From Candidatus Azobacteroides pseudotrichonymphae (lineage in GTDB: Bacteria; Bacteroidota; Bacteroidia; Bacteroidales; Azobacteroidaceae), in the NCBI GenBank assembly GCA_002091395.1, contig AP017913.1, positions 426,001 through 490,000 of the forward strand: DNA of 64,000 bases, in the 5' to 3' direction. The position numbers and the translations under genes are program-made. Below the pieces are notes generated by a model. That model saw only the letters and a list, made by a program, of their open reading frames with translations, was not told the origin of the DNA and searched no databases. Below are positions 37,582-48,100 of this stretch, one piece after another; position 1 is the first letter of the stretch, and each line of letters begins with the position of its first letter.

Positions 37582-39606
37582 TCATTTCGTATTTGGAAAT
37601 CGATTTTTCATTAAATTTTCCAATTTAATCAATTGATCTCTATAATGAGCAGCTTCTAAAAATTCAAGTTTTTTGGATGAAAAAAAAATCATTTTGCGAA
37701 TTTTATTAATTGTTTTTTTGAGAAAATTATAAGTTACTGTTTGAGTATTATTAAAAATTATTTCTACATCAAACAAATCATTAATAATACTATTGTCATT
37801 ATTTGATTTATTAATTTCCCTCAAAGGAGTTGCTACCTTTTTTTTTATTTGTTTCGGAACAATTCCAAATTTTTTATTATAAAAAATTTGTTTTTCCCTT
37901 CTGTTATTAGTATCATTAATAGTTTTATACATGCTATTAGTGATATTATCTGCATAAAAAATTGCTTTCCCATTAATATTTCGTGCTACACGACCAACAA
38001 TTTGTGTTAATGATCGATAAGAACGTAAAAAACCTTCTTTATCAGCATCTAAAATAATAACTAAAGATACTTCTGGCAAGTCTAATCCTTCACGCAAGAG
38101 ATTTACGCCAATTAAAACATCAAAAATGCCTTGTCTAAATTTATTTATAATTTCAACTCGCTCAAATGTATTCACATCTGAATGAACATATGCTGCCTGG
38201 ATATCTATATTTAAAAAATATGAACTTAACTCCTCTGCCATACTTTTCGTCAATGTAATTACTAAAGTGCGTTCATCTCTATCTATTCGTTTTTTAATTT
38301 CTTTCATTAAATCATCTATTTGATATAAAGTAGGACGTACTTCAATTATTGGGTCTAATAATCCTGTTGGGCGTACAATTTGCTCAACTACCATGCCTTT
38401 ACACATATGTAATTCGTACTCAGAAGGTGTAGCACTAATAAATATTTTTTGTGGAGTAATAGATTCAAATTCATCAAAAGTAAGAGGTCTGTTATCAACA
38501 GCTGCAGGCAAACGAAATCCATACTCTACAAGATTCATTTTCCTAGAACGATCACCTCCATACATTGCACGTATTTGTGGAATAGTTACATGACTTTCAT
38601 CTATAATTATTAAAAATTTTTCAGGGAAAAAATCTATCAAACAAAAAGGACGTTCACCTGATTTTCTTCCATCAAAATAACGAGAATAATTTTCAATTCC
38701 ATGGCAATATCCCAATTGTTTGATCATTTCAATATCAAATTTTACACGTTTATACAAACGATCAGCCTCATGAAATTTCCCTGATTTATTAAAAAAACAA
38801 ACACGTTCATGCAAATCTGTTTTAATTTGTTTTATCACAGTATTTGCGTGAGATTTATTTGAAGTAAAAAGTCCTGCAGGATAAATATTATATCGCTCAA
38901 GAACATTTAATATTCGGCCACTAAAAAAATCAAAAGTGTAAATTTCTTCTATTTCATTTCCATAAAAAATTATGCGTATTGGAACATTTTCATAAACTGG
39001 AAATATATCTATTGTATCTCCACTTACACGAAAACAACCATGTGTAAAATTAATTTGATTTCGAGAATACATGCTGGAAACTAATTTTTTTAAAAAACAC
39101 ATTTGAGACATAAGCATTCCGCGCTCAATAAAAATAATATTTTTTTTATAGTTTTTTGGGTTTCCCATTCCATATAGACAAGATACAGAGGAAACAATGA
39201 TTACATCTTGTCTTCCAGATAACAAAGCAGAAGTAGCTGAAATTCGCATGCGATTTATTTCTGCATTGATTTCAAAATCTTTTTCTATATATGTGTCAGA
39301 AACAGGAAGATATGCTTCTGGTTGATAAAAATCATAATATGAAACAAAATACTCAACAGCATTATTTGGGAAAAAATCTTTAAATTCTTTGAAAAGTTGT
39401 GCTGCAAGCGTTTTGTTATGGCTTAAAATCAATGTGGGATAGTTAATTTGTGAAATTACGTTTGCTATCGTAAAAGTTTTACCAGATCCAGTTACACCCA
39501 ATAAAGTCTGGTAAGGGCTTCCCTGTTTTACACCATTTATTAAAGAATTAATTGCCTCTAATTGATCTCCAGCAGGAATAAAATCAGATATAAATCTAAA
39601 ATTCAT
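37582..39606 (-). CDS. uvrB: Excinuclease ABC subunit B
   Basis: Damage-verification helicase of nucleotide excision repair. The 674-residue protein has Walker A GVTGSGKT (37-44), the beta-hairpin region YYDFYQPEAYLP, the IDESHVTIPQ box, helicase motifs GVNLLREGLDLPEVSLV and QIVGRVARN, and a C-terminal UVR coiled-coil (EFLEAAHYRDQLIKLE) for UvrC/UvrA contact. It is complete, in contrast to the mfd pseudogene at 53.5-56.2 kb, so global repair may persist without transcription coupling. Confidence 0.97.
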   Translation of the reverse strand: MNFRFISDFIPAGDQLEAINSLINGVKQGSPYQTLLGVTGSGKTFTIANVISQINYPTLILSHNKTLAAQLFKEFKDFFPNNAVEYFVSYYDFYQPEAYLPVSDTYIEKDFEINAEINRMRISATSALLSGRQDVIIVSSVSCLYGMGNPKNYKKNIIFIERGMLMSQMCFLKKLVSSMYSRNQINFTHGCFRVSGDTIDIFPVYENVPIRIIFYGNEIEEIYTFDFFSGRILNVLERYNIYPAGLFTSNKSHANTVIKQIKTDLHERVCFFNKSGKFHEADRLYKRVKFDIEMIKQLGYCHGIENYSRYFDGRKSGERPFCLIDFFPEKFLIIIDESHVTIPQIRAMYGGDRSRKMNLVEYGFRLPAAVDNRPLTFDEFESITPQKIFISATPSEYELHMCKGMVVEQIVRPTGLLDPIIEVRPTLYQIDDLMKEIKKRIDRDERTLVITLTKSMAEELSSYFLNIDIQAAYVHSDVNTFERVEIINKFRQGIFDVLIGVNLLREGLDLPEVSLVIILDADKEGFLRSYRSLTQIVGRVARNINGKAIFYADNITNSMYKTINDTNNRREKQIFYNKKFGIVPKQIKKKVATPLREINKSNNDNSIINDLFDVEIIFNNTQTVTYNFLKKTINKIRKMIFFSSKKLEFLEAAHYRDQLIKLENLMKNRFPNTK

Positions 39607-39713
39607 CTTCTATAAAATTTTCATAAAAATAAAGATTGTTTATCCCTCTTTTAAAATTTTTTAATTAAATTTTTTTACTTTCGTACAACTTTTAATCGTA
39701 ACATACTTTATAG

Positions 39714-41984
39714 GTGTCAGAATTGCATCATACTTTTATTATAACAGATTTAGCGCTTATATTCACAATAGTTGGAGTTCTTTCTGCTCTTTTTAGATGG
39801 TTAAAACAGCCTATTATACTATCATACATAATTGGAGGCATTGTTTTATCAATTTTATGCTATAATAATAAACAAGGAATATATGAACACGTTAAAATAT
39901 GGTCAGATATCGGAATTATTTTTTTTCTATTTGAAATAGGATTAGAATTCAATTTCAAAAAACTGATGAGAATAGGTCCAAGTTCATGTATAGCAGCTAT
40001 TACTATTGTAATACCAATGATTTTATTAGGTTATCTAGTTGGAACTTGCTTTAAATTATCACACAAAACAAGTCTTTTCTTAGGTGCTATACTTTGTATG
40101 TCTTCTACAATGATTATTACTAAAATACTTAATGATCTGCATCTTAGTAAAAAGAAATTTACTGAAATCGTTTTGGGAATTTTAATAATAGAAGATTTAA
40201 TAGCTATAATACTAATGGTTGTACTATCAACTATAGCTATTAGTCAAAAAATTGATGGACATAAATTATTTTACAGCTTAATTAAACTAATTATATTTTT
40301 ATCATTTTGGTTTACATTATGTACATATTTTATTCCATTAATATTAAAAAAAATTAAATATTTTCTTAATGATGAAATGTTACTAATAATTGGTATCGCT
40401 TTTTGCTTTGGAATGGCATTTTTTGCCACACAGGCAGGATATTCTTCAGGATTAGGTGCATTTATTGTAGGTTCTATTCTTGCTGAAACCGATGAAGGAG
40501 AAAAAATCAAAAATATGTTACTACCAATTAAGAATTTTTTTGGAATGCTTTTTTTCATATCAATAGGAATAAATATTGATATAAGTACATTAGAAATATC
40601 GTACTATGCAATGATAGGAATTATTAGTATAATTGTTATTATAGGACAATTATTGTTTGCAACTATAGGAACTATTTTTTCTGGTCAGAATTTAAAAACA
40701 GCAATATTTACAGGTTTTACTTTAACTCAAATTGGTGAATTTTCATACATTATTGCTTCATTAGGACTTAATTTAGGCATCATTAAACAACCACTTTACC
40801 AAGTAATTATAGCTACTTCTATTGTAACTATTGTTACAACACCTTTTATGATGAAACTGGCACCTATTACTTATAATTTTTTAAAAGAAAAATTACCCAC
40901 AAAATGGATACTTTACCTTAACAAAGACACATTTGAAAATGGATTTATTAAAAATAAAACATTATGGAAGAAATTATTGAATAATATGTCATTAATGGTA
41001 GGAATTTATTTTTTCTTCTCTTGCGCCATTGTATTTTTTTCATCAAAATATGGATATCCAATTATTAATAAATACATACATGGATTTCATGGAAATTTAC
41101 TTTTTAGTATCATTATAATATTTTTAATTTCTCCTTTTATGTGGATAATTATAAATCAAAATAAAAATTCTGATGAATTTATTCATCTATGGAATGAAAA
41201 TGAAGAAAATAAAATGAGATTAATTTTTACTATAGCACTCAGAATGATTATTTGTATCAGTTTAATCATGTATATTTTAATATATTCACTAAACCTGAAT
41301 TCTTTAATTTCATTTGTAGTATCATTAATTATATTAACAACATTTTTAAAATCGAGACAACTTCGTAAACATTCACGTAAAATTGAACAGCATTTCGCAA
41401 AAAACTTAAATTCAAATAATAATAATAAATTAAAACAAATTATTAGTAGTGATTTCACAAACCATTTAATGAAACAAGATCTACATTTATCTAAATTTAT
41501 AATAAAGCATAGTCACTCTATTGTAGGAAAAACTTTAAAAGAATTAAATATAAGACAACTATTTGGAATTAATATAATAGCTATTATTCGTGGAGATAAA
41601 ACAATTAACATTCCACACGGGAAAGAACGTCTTTACAATGAAGATTGCATTGTAGCTTTTGGAACGGATAATCAAATGGATTCATTTCAAGCAAAATTGG
41701 AAAAAAATGAACAAGTATATATTCAAAACAGAAGTAATAATAATAGACAAAATAAAGAAATTGTTCTTCAACAAATTGAAATTTGTTTCAATTCACCATT
41801 AATTGGAAAAACTATCTTTTCTTCAAAAATGCAAGAAAATTATCATTGTCTATTAGTTGGAATCGAAAGAGACAACATTGCTAATCTTAATATTGACATG
41901 AATATGTCTTTCAAAAATGGAGATATACTTTGGATTGCTGGTGAATTTGATGGAATAAAAAAATTCGAAAATTTATGCAACTGA
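39714..41984 (+). CDS. CPA2-family cation:proton antiporter
   Basis: A 756-residue membrane transporter of the Kef/NapA type. The N-terminal ~390 residues carry about 12 helices with typical blocks (FRWLKQPIILSYIIGGIVL, IWSDIGIIFFLFEIGLEF, GFTLTQIGEFSYIIASLG). A second hydrophobic part (~420-560) follows, then two TrkA-C/RCK_C-like domains (~590-755), which usually sense ions or nucleotides. It exchanges Na+ or K+ for protons; the ion is unknown. The start is GTG at 39714 (SELHHTFIITDLA). It converges with asnB, 24 bases away. Confidence 0.85.
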   Translation: MSELHHTFIITDLALIFTIVGVLSALFRWLKQPIILSYIIGGIVLSILCYNNKQGIYEHVKIWSDIGIIFFLFEIGLEFNFKKLMRIGPSSCIAAITIVIPMILLGYLVGTCFKLSHKTSLFLGAILCMSSTMIITKILNDLHLSKKKFTEIVLGILIIEDLIAIILMVVLSTIAISQKIDGHKLFYSLIKLIIFLSFWFTLCTYFIPLILKKIKYFLNDEMLLIIGIAFCFGMAFFATQAGYSSGLGAFIVGSILAETDEGEKIKNMLLPIKNFFGMLFFISIGINIDISTLEISYYAMIGIISIIVIIGQLLFATIGTIFSGQNLKTAIFTGFTLTQIGEFSYIIASLGLNLGIIKQPLYQVIIATSIVTIVTTPFMMKLAPITYNFLKEKLPTKWILYLNKDTFENGFIKNKTLWKKLLNNMSLMVGIYFFFSCAIVFFSSKYGYPIINKYIHGFHGNLLFSIIIIFLISPFMWIIINQNKNSDEFIHLWNENEENKMRLIFTIALRMIICISLIMYILIYSLNLNSLISFVVSLIILTTFLKSRQLRKHSRKIEQHFAKNLNSNNNNKLKQIISSDFTNHLMKQDLHLSKFIIKHSHSIVGKTLKELNIRQLFGINIIAIIRGDKTINIPHGKERLYNEDCIVAFGTDNQMDSFQAKLEKNEQVYIQNRSNNNRQNKEIVLQQIEICFNSPLIGKTIFSSKMQENYHCLLVGIERDNIANLNIDMNMSFKNGDILWIAGEFDGIKKFENLCN

Positions 41985-42008
41985 AACATATAAAAATATA
42001 CTAAATAA

Positions 42009-43715
42009 TTATAATGATTCATTATGTATAGTTTTTATTGCTCTACCTGAAGGATCAATCATATTTTTGAAATTTTCATCCCATTCGAGTGCAATTGGTG
42101 TACTACAAGCTATTGACGGAACAGAATATACAGTTTTGGCAGCAAATTTTGAAGGAAATAATTCTTCAAATATTGTACGATAATAATATTCTTCTTTTGT
42201 TGCAGGAGTATTAACTGGGAATCGTATTTTTGCTTGTGCAAATTGTTTTTCAGTTATTTTTGAATTGGTAATTTTTTTTAACGTATTTATCCAATCGTAA
42301 CCTACCCCATCTGAAAATTGCTCTTTCTGCCTCCATATAACGTTTCCAGGCAATAAATCTTCAAAAGCTTTACGAAGGATCCATTTCTCTATACGATTTT
42401 TTAACCCACTTAGTTTATTTTCAGGATTTAAACACATTGCTACATCTATAAATTCTTTATCAAGAAATGGAACTCGCCCTTCTATACCCCAAGCTGCTAA
42501 CGATTTGTTTGCACGCAAACAATCGTATAAATGTAAAAAACTCAATTTGCGAACAATCTCTTCATGCAACAATTTTGCACTAGGCGCCTTGTGAAAGTAC
42601 AGATATCCACCAAATATTTCATCAGCTCCTTCTCCAGAAAGTACCATTTTTATGCCCATTGAACGAATAACCCGTGCCAACAAATACATAGGAGTTGAAG
42701 CACGAACAGTTGTAACATCATATGTTTCTATATGATAAATAACATCACGAATAGCATCTAATCCTTCTTGAATAGTAAAATTAACTTCATGATGTACTGT
42801 TCCAATATAATCAGCAACTCTTCTAGCAGAAATTAAATCAGGAGAATCTCTCAGTCCAACAGCAAAAGAATGCAATTGAGGCCACCATGCTTTCTCATTT
42901 TTATTTCCAGCCTCTACTCTTTTTGATGCATATTTTTTTGCTATTGCAGAAATTATAGAAGAATCTAATCCACCTGAAAGTAAAACTCCATATGGCACAT
43001 CCGTCATCAATTGACACTTTACAGCCTTTTCTAAAGATTCACGTATTTTTCTTATAAGAAAAAAGCTTTTATTTTCATCATCAACTAATAATTCATTTTT
43101 CACATTTTTATAATCCATCCATCCACGTTTGTACCATTTTACAAGCTTATAATATTTATTAAAATGATCTGAATAAAGATAATGTCCTGGAAGAAACACC
43201 TCTAATTTACTACAATAACTTTCTAATGATTTTAATTCAGAAGCTACATAAAACGTACCATCTGTATCCCACCCCATATATAAAGGGATAATTCCAATAT
43301 GATCACGAGCAATAAAATAAGAATCATTTTTTTCATCATACAAAGCAAATGCAAAAATACCATTTAAGTCTTCTAAAAAATTTACGCCTTTTTCTTTATA
43401 TAGACTAAGTATTACTTCACAATCAGATTTTGTTTTAAACTCATAGTCTATTTGACGTTCCCTAATATCAGAGTGATTATATATTTCTCCATTTACAGCT
43501 AAAATAACTTTACCATCTGTAGAATATAATGGTTGTCTACCAGACTGAGGATCTACGATTGCTAATCGTTCATGCGCTAAAATAGCCTTTTCACCACAAT
43601 AAATTCCAGACCAATCTGGACCTCTATGCCGTATTTTTTTTACCATTGATAATACACGCGGCCTCAATTTATCACTAGATTGTTTTAAATCAAAAACCCC
43701 AACTATTCCACACAT
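42009..43715 (-). CDS. asnB: Asparagine synthase (glutamine-hydrolysing)
   Basis: Makes asparagine from aspartate with ATP and glutamine (or ammonia). The 568-residue protein begins MCGIVGVFD with the glutaminase nucleophile Cys2, followed by HRGPDWSG, LAVNGEIYNH and the synthetase domain with the ATP loop VLLSGGLDSSIISAI and SGEGADEIFGGYLYF. Length is normal for AsnB. It is the last gene of gltB-gltD-asnB, 16 bases after gltD, so nitrogen assimilation steps are co-expressed. Confidence 0.96.
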   Translation of the reverse strand: MCGIVGVFDLKQSSDKLRPRVLSMVKKIRHRGPDWSGIYCGEKAILAHERLAIVDPQSGRQPLYSTDGKVILAVNGEIYNHSDIRERQIDYEFKTKSDCEVILSLYKEKGVNFLEDLNGIFAFALYDEKNDSYFIARDHIGIIPLYMGWDTDGTFYVASELKSLESYCSKLEVFLPGHYLYSDHFNKYYKLVKWYKRGWMDYKNVKNELLVDDENKSFFLIRKIRESLEKAVKCQLMTDVPYGVLLSGGLDSSIISAIAKKYASKRVEAGNKNEKAWWPQLHSFAVGLRDSPDLISARRVADYIGTVHHEVNFTIQEGLDAIRDVIYHIETYDVTTVRASTPMYLLARVIRSMGIKMVLSGEGADEIFGGYLYFHKAPSAKLLHEEIVRKLSFLHLYDCLRANKSLAAWGIEGRVPFLDKEFIDVAMCLNPENKLSGLKNRIEKWILRKAFEDLLPGNVIWRQKEQFSDGVGYDWINTLKKITNSKITEKQFAQAKIRFPVNTPATKEEYYYRTIFEELFPSKFAAKTVYSVPSIACSTPIALEWDENFKNMIDPSGRAIKTIHNESL

Positions 43716-43731
43716 AAAATTACATTTTACT

Positions 43732-45117
43732 TTATTTTAAAAAATCACTTATTGATTTAGCCACCTCATTTCCAGAATTAATAGCATGCACCACTAAACT
43801 TGATCCATTTACAACATCACCTGCATAAAACACCTTATACATATTTTCTTTTACATTACGCATAGTCACTAAATTATTTAGTAATTTTTTACTATCTGGT
43901 TGAATAAACCCCATTGATAACAAAACCAATTCAGCAGGTATAATTTCTTTTTTATTTGTTTCTTTCATAATAAAAGATCCAAATTCATCTTTTAACCATT
44001 CTACTTCAACAACTTCCACAGCAACAACTCTCCCTCCATCCCCAATAAATTTCTTGGATTTCAACGACCAACGACGTTCGCATCCTTCTTCATGTGAAGA
44101 AGATGTTTTTAACATATTTGGGTAAGCAGGCCAATACGTCTCTATACTAATATTTTCAGATGGCATTGATAAAATTTCTATTTGTGTAACTTTTTTTGCT
44201 TTTTGACGGATGGATGTTCCAACACAATCAGATCCAGTATCACCTCCACCTATAATTAAAACATTTTTCCCATTTGCCGAAATTCGATCACTTGAATTAA
44301 TTATTTTTCCACCAACAATACGATTTTGCTGTTTCAAAAAATCCAGAGCAAAATGAATGCCAACTAATTCCCTGCCATCAATAAGCAAATCGCGAGGAGT
44401 AACTGCACCTAAAGCTAAACATATTGCATCATACTCAAACAATATTTTTTCTATTGTAATATCTTTTCCAACTTCTACATTTGTTTCAAATTTAATGCCC
44501 TCTATTTTTAATATGCTTACACGCCGTTCAACAATTTCTTTATTCAATTTAAAATCTGGAATTCCTAAGCGCAATAACCCTCCTATACATTCATCTTTTT
44601 CGTAAACAGTAATTGAATAACCTTTTTGATTAAGAACACTTGCTACTGTTAATCCAGCTGGCCCAGAACCAATCACAGCAACTTTTTTACCAACATGATA
44701 CAATGGAAGTTTTGGAACTACATATCCATTTGAAAAAGCATATTCAGTTATAGCAGCTTCATTTTCTCTAATAGTTAATGGTTGATTTTCTAAATTCAGA
44801 ATACAACTTTTTTCACAAAAAGAAGGGCAAATACGCCCTGTAAACTCTGGAAAATTATTTGTAAAATTAAGAAGGTTATATGCTTCTTGCCATTTATTTT
44901 TATATAGAAGGTCCTGCCATTCAGGTATCAAATTCCCCAATGGACATGACCAGTGACAAAACGGAACGCCACAATCCATACAACGAGAAGCTTGCATCAT
45001 CCTATCCTCAACACTAAGAGTTTGCTCAACTTCTCCAAAATCATTAATTCGCTCCAATATAGGTCGACACCCTGCCTCTTTTCTATTTATCTTCAAAAAT
45101 GCAACTATATCACCCAT
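43732..45117 (-). CDS. gltD: Glutamate synthase small subunit
   Basis: Electron-supplying NADPH subunit of GOGAT. The 461-residue protein has an N-terminal Fe-S domain (CMDCGVPFCHWSCPLGN and CPSFCEKSC), an FAD-binding VIGSGPAGLTVASVL and the NADPH-binding IIGGGDTGSDCVGTS. It ends with VFYAGDVVNGSSLVVHAI. It lies 42 bases after gltB. Confidence 0.96.
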   Translation of the reverse strand: MGDIVAFLKINRKEAGCRPILERINDFGEVEQTLSVEDRMMQASRCMDCGVPFCHWSCPLGNLIPEWQDLLYKNKWQEAYNLLNFTNNFPEFTGRICPSFCEKSCILNLENQPLTIRENEAAITEYAFSNGYVVPKLPLYHVGKKVAVIGSGPAGLTVASVLNQKGYSITVYEKDECIGGLLRLGIPDFKLNKEIVERRVSILKIEGIKFETNVEVGKDITIEKILFEYDAICLALGAVTPRDLLIDGRELVGIHFALDFLKQQNRIVGGKIINSSDRISANGKNVLIIGGGDTGSDCVGTSIRQKAKKVTQIEILSMPSENISIETYWPAYPNMLKTSSSHEEGCERRWSLKSKKFIGDGGRVVAVEVVEVEWLKDEFGSFIMKETNKKEIIPAELVLLSMGFIQPDSKKLLNNLVTMRNVKENMYKVFYAGDVVNGSSLVVHAINSGNEVAKSISDFLK

Positions 45118-45159
45118 ATTACAAAATAAAATTATTTAACTTATTAATTAATACAATTT

Positions 45160-48100
45160 TTAATAATCTGATTCTACCATCATTATTTTCTTTTTTATTT
45201 CTTCCATTTTTTTCTCATGTAATATCCTTTTGTATTCAATTGGAGTTATTTTAATGAAATGCTTCAAATAATTTTCCCACTCATTCAAAATACATTTTGC
45301 AAAAGGACTTTTAGTATAATAAAAATGTTTCTCAACTAAGCATTTTAATTCCAGAATATCCAATTTATCTTCCATTAATGTTAATTCAACCATTTCCATA
45401 TTGCAAAAATAATCAAAACTCCCATCTATATCTAACACATAAGCTATCCCTCCACTCATTCCAGCAGCAAAATTTTTCCCAGTTTTCCCCAATACAACTG
45501 TCTTACCACCTGTCATATACTCACAACAATGGTCTCCTGTACCTTCCACTACTGCAATAGCACCAGAATTTCTTACACAAAAACGCTCTCCTACTTGCCC
45601 ATTAATATATACCTCTCCACTTGTTGCTCCATATAGCAAAGTATTTCCTCCAATAATATTTTTTTCTGGAATAAATGAAACACCTTTAGGAGGAACCAAA
45701 GAAATCCTACCTCCAGATAATCCTTTACCTAAATAATCATTAGCTTCTCCCTCCAAATAAAATGATACACCAAAGATAAGAAAAGCCCCAAAACTCTGAC
45801 CAGCCGATCCACTAAAATTGACAATAATAGTATTATCATGCAATCCAACATTTCCATATCGTTTAGCTATTTCACCTGAAAGCATCCCGCCAACTGAGCG
45901 ATCAATGTTACGAATTGGCATATCTATTATTACTGGATGCAATTCTTCAATTGCTCTTTTAGCTTTGTAAATAATTTTTCTATCTAATACATTTTTTATA
46001 TTGTTATCAAATTGTTTAATGTACCTAATATCATTTCCATTACCAACAAATTTTATTAATTTGGAAAAATCTATTTTTTTTGATTTTGTATTAGTATTTA
46101 ACTTTCTGATATCAATCAAATCTGATCGTCCAATAATTTCATTTAAACTACGATATCCTATTTGAGATAAATGTTCTCTGACTTCTTTTGCTAAAAAAGT
46201 AAAAAAGTGAACTAAATACTTAAATTTGCCTCTAAAACGCTTTTGCAGAACTTCATTCTGTGTTGCAATGCCTACTGGACAAGTATTCAAATGACATTTA
46301 CGCATCATTACACACCCCAAAGCAACTAATGCACTCGTGGCAAAACCGTACTCTTCTGCACCCAACATAGCTGCTATAATAACATCTTTTCCAGTTTTCA
46401 ACTGCCCATCTACCTGTAAACGAACAAATCCACGCAAATTATTAGCAACAAGTGTTTGCTGTGTTTCAGCTAATCCGAATTCCCATGGAACACCTGCATG
46501 TTTAACAGAACTTAAAGGACTAGCCCCTGTCCCTCCATCTGAACCAGAAATAATAATTAAATCAGCTTTAGCTTTTGTCACACCAGCAGCAATAGTTCCA
46601 ATCCCAGCTTCTGATACTAATTTTACAGAAATACAAGCATTAGGATTAATATTTCTTAAATCAAAAATCAGTTGTGCTAAATCCTCGATAGAATAAATAT
46701 CATGATGAGGAGGAGGAGAAATAAGTGTTATCCCTGGTGTAGAATGTCGAATTTTTGCTATAATTTCATCTATTTTAAAGCCAGGAAGTTGCCCTCCTTC
46801 ACCTGGCTTTGCTCCTTGTGCTATTTTAATCTGTAATTCATCTGCATTAACTAAATATTCAACTGTAACACCAAATCTACCAGATGCCACCTGTTTAATC
46901 GCAGACCGACGATTTAACCCATCTTCACAGATTTTAAAACGCACAGGGTCTTCTCCGCCCTCTCCAGTATTACTTCGTCCACCTAACATATTTAAAGCGA
47001 TAGCTATATATTCGTGCACTTTTTTACTAATAGATCCAAATGACATAGCACCTGTAACAAACCTCTTTGTAATAGATTCTACAGATTCAACTTCAGAAAT
47101 ATCTATTGGAGCCCGTTTATAAATCATGAAATCGCGAATAAATATCGGGTGTAAATTTTCATCTACAAAATGTGTATACTCTTTAAATTTCATATAATCA
47201 CCAGTACGAACAGCCACTTGTAACTTAGAAATTGTCTCAGGATTCCAAGCATGTAACTCTCCTCTCTTTCTAAACGAATAAAATCCACTATTATCTAATT
47301 GATAAGTGGCAGATGAAAATGATTTCGAATCATTTGTTTTTTGTTTCATAAAAGCATTGTTGTGGAATGATAAAACATCACAAGCAATATCATACAAATC
47401 TATTCCACCTATAGATGATCTCATACCACCAAAATAAGAATCTAATATTTTTTGACTAATTCCAATAGTTTCAAAAATTTTAGCTCCACGATATGAATTC
47501 AAAGTTGAAATTCCCATTTTAGAAAGTACCTTTAATAGACCCTTACTAACAGATTTAATATAATTTTTTTCAGCTGTATAGTAATCCAATTGTATTTCAC
47601 AAGTACTTGTTTTTTCATATAAAATTGCAAATACAGCATAAGGATTAATAGCAGTGGCTCCAAATCCACATAACAACGCAAAATGATTTACTTCACAAGA
47701 ATCTGCGGTTTCCACTACAATAGCAATTTGCATTCGTTTACGTTTATCAATTAAATAATGATGAACAGAAGAAACCGCTAGTAAAGAAGGTATAGCTGCA
47801 AAATTTTCATTTATTTTCTTATCACTTAAGATTACATAATGATAACCTTCATCTACGGCTTTTTCGACTTGATAGCAAATGCTGTTCAAAGCCTCCAATA
47901 ACGATTGCGTAAAATCTTTCCTATTAGTTATATTAAACAATATTGGAATTGACAAAGATTTAAATCCCTTATAACTCAAATTCATCAGAATATCTAAATC
48001 TCGATTGGTAATTATTGGAGTTTGTAATTTTACCATTCTACTTAATTCTGATGTTGGGGACAAAACATTTGTACACTGGCGACCTATATACGAAGATAAA

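Noticed and set aside
46337-46696. Open frame of 119 codons on the plus strand opposite gltB
   Set aside because: It lies wholly inside the strongly conserved gltB sequence in antisense and has no recognisable motif; it is a shadow frame.
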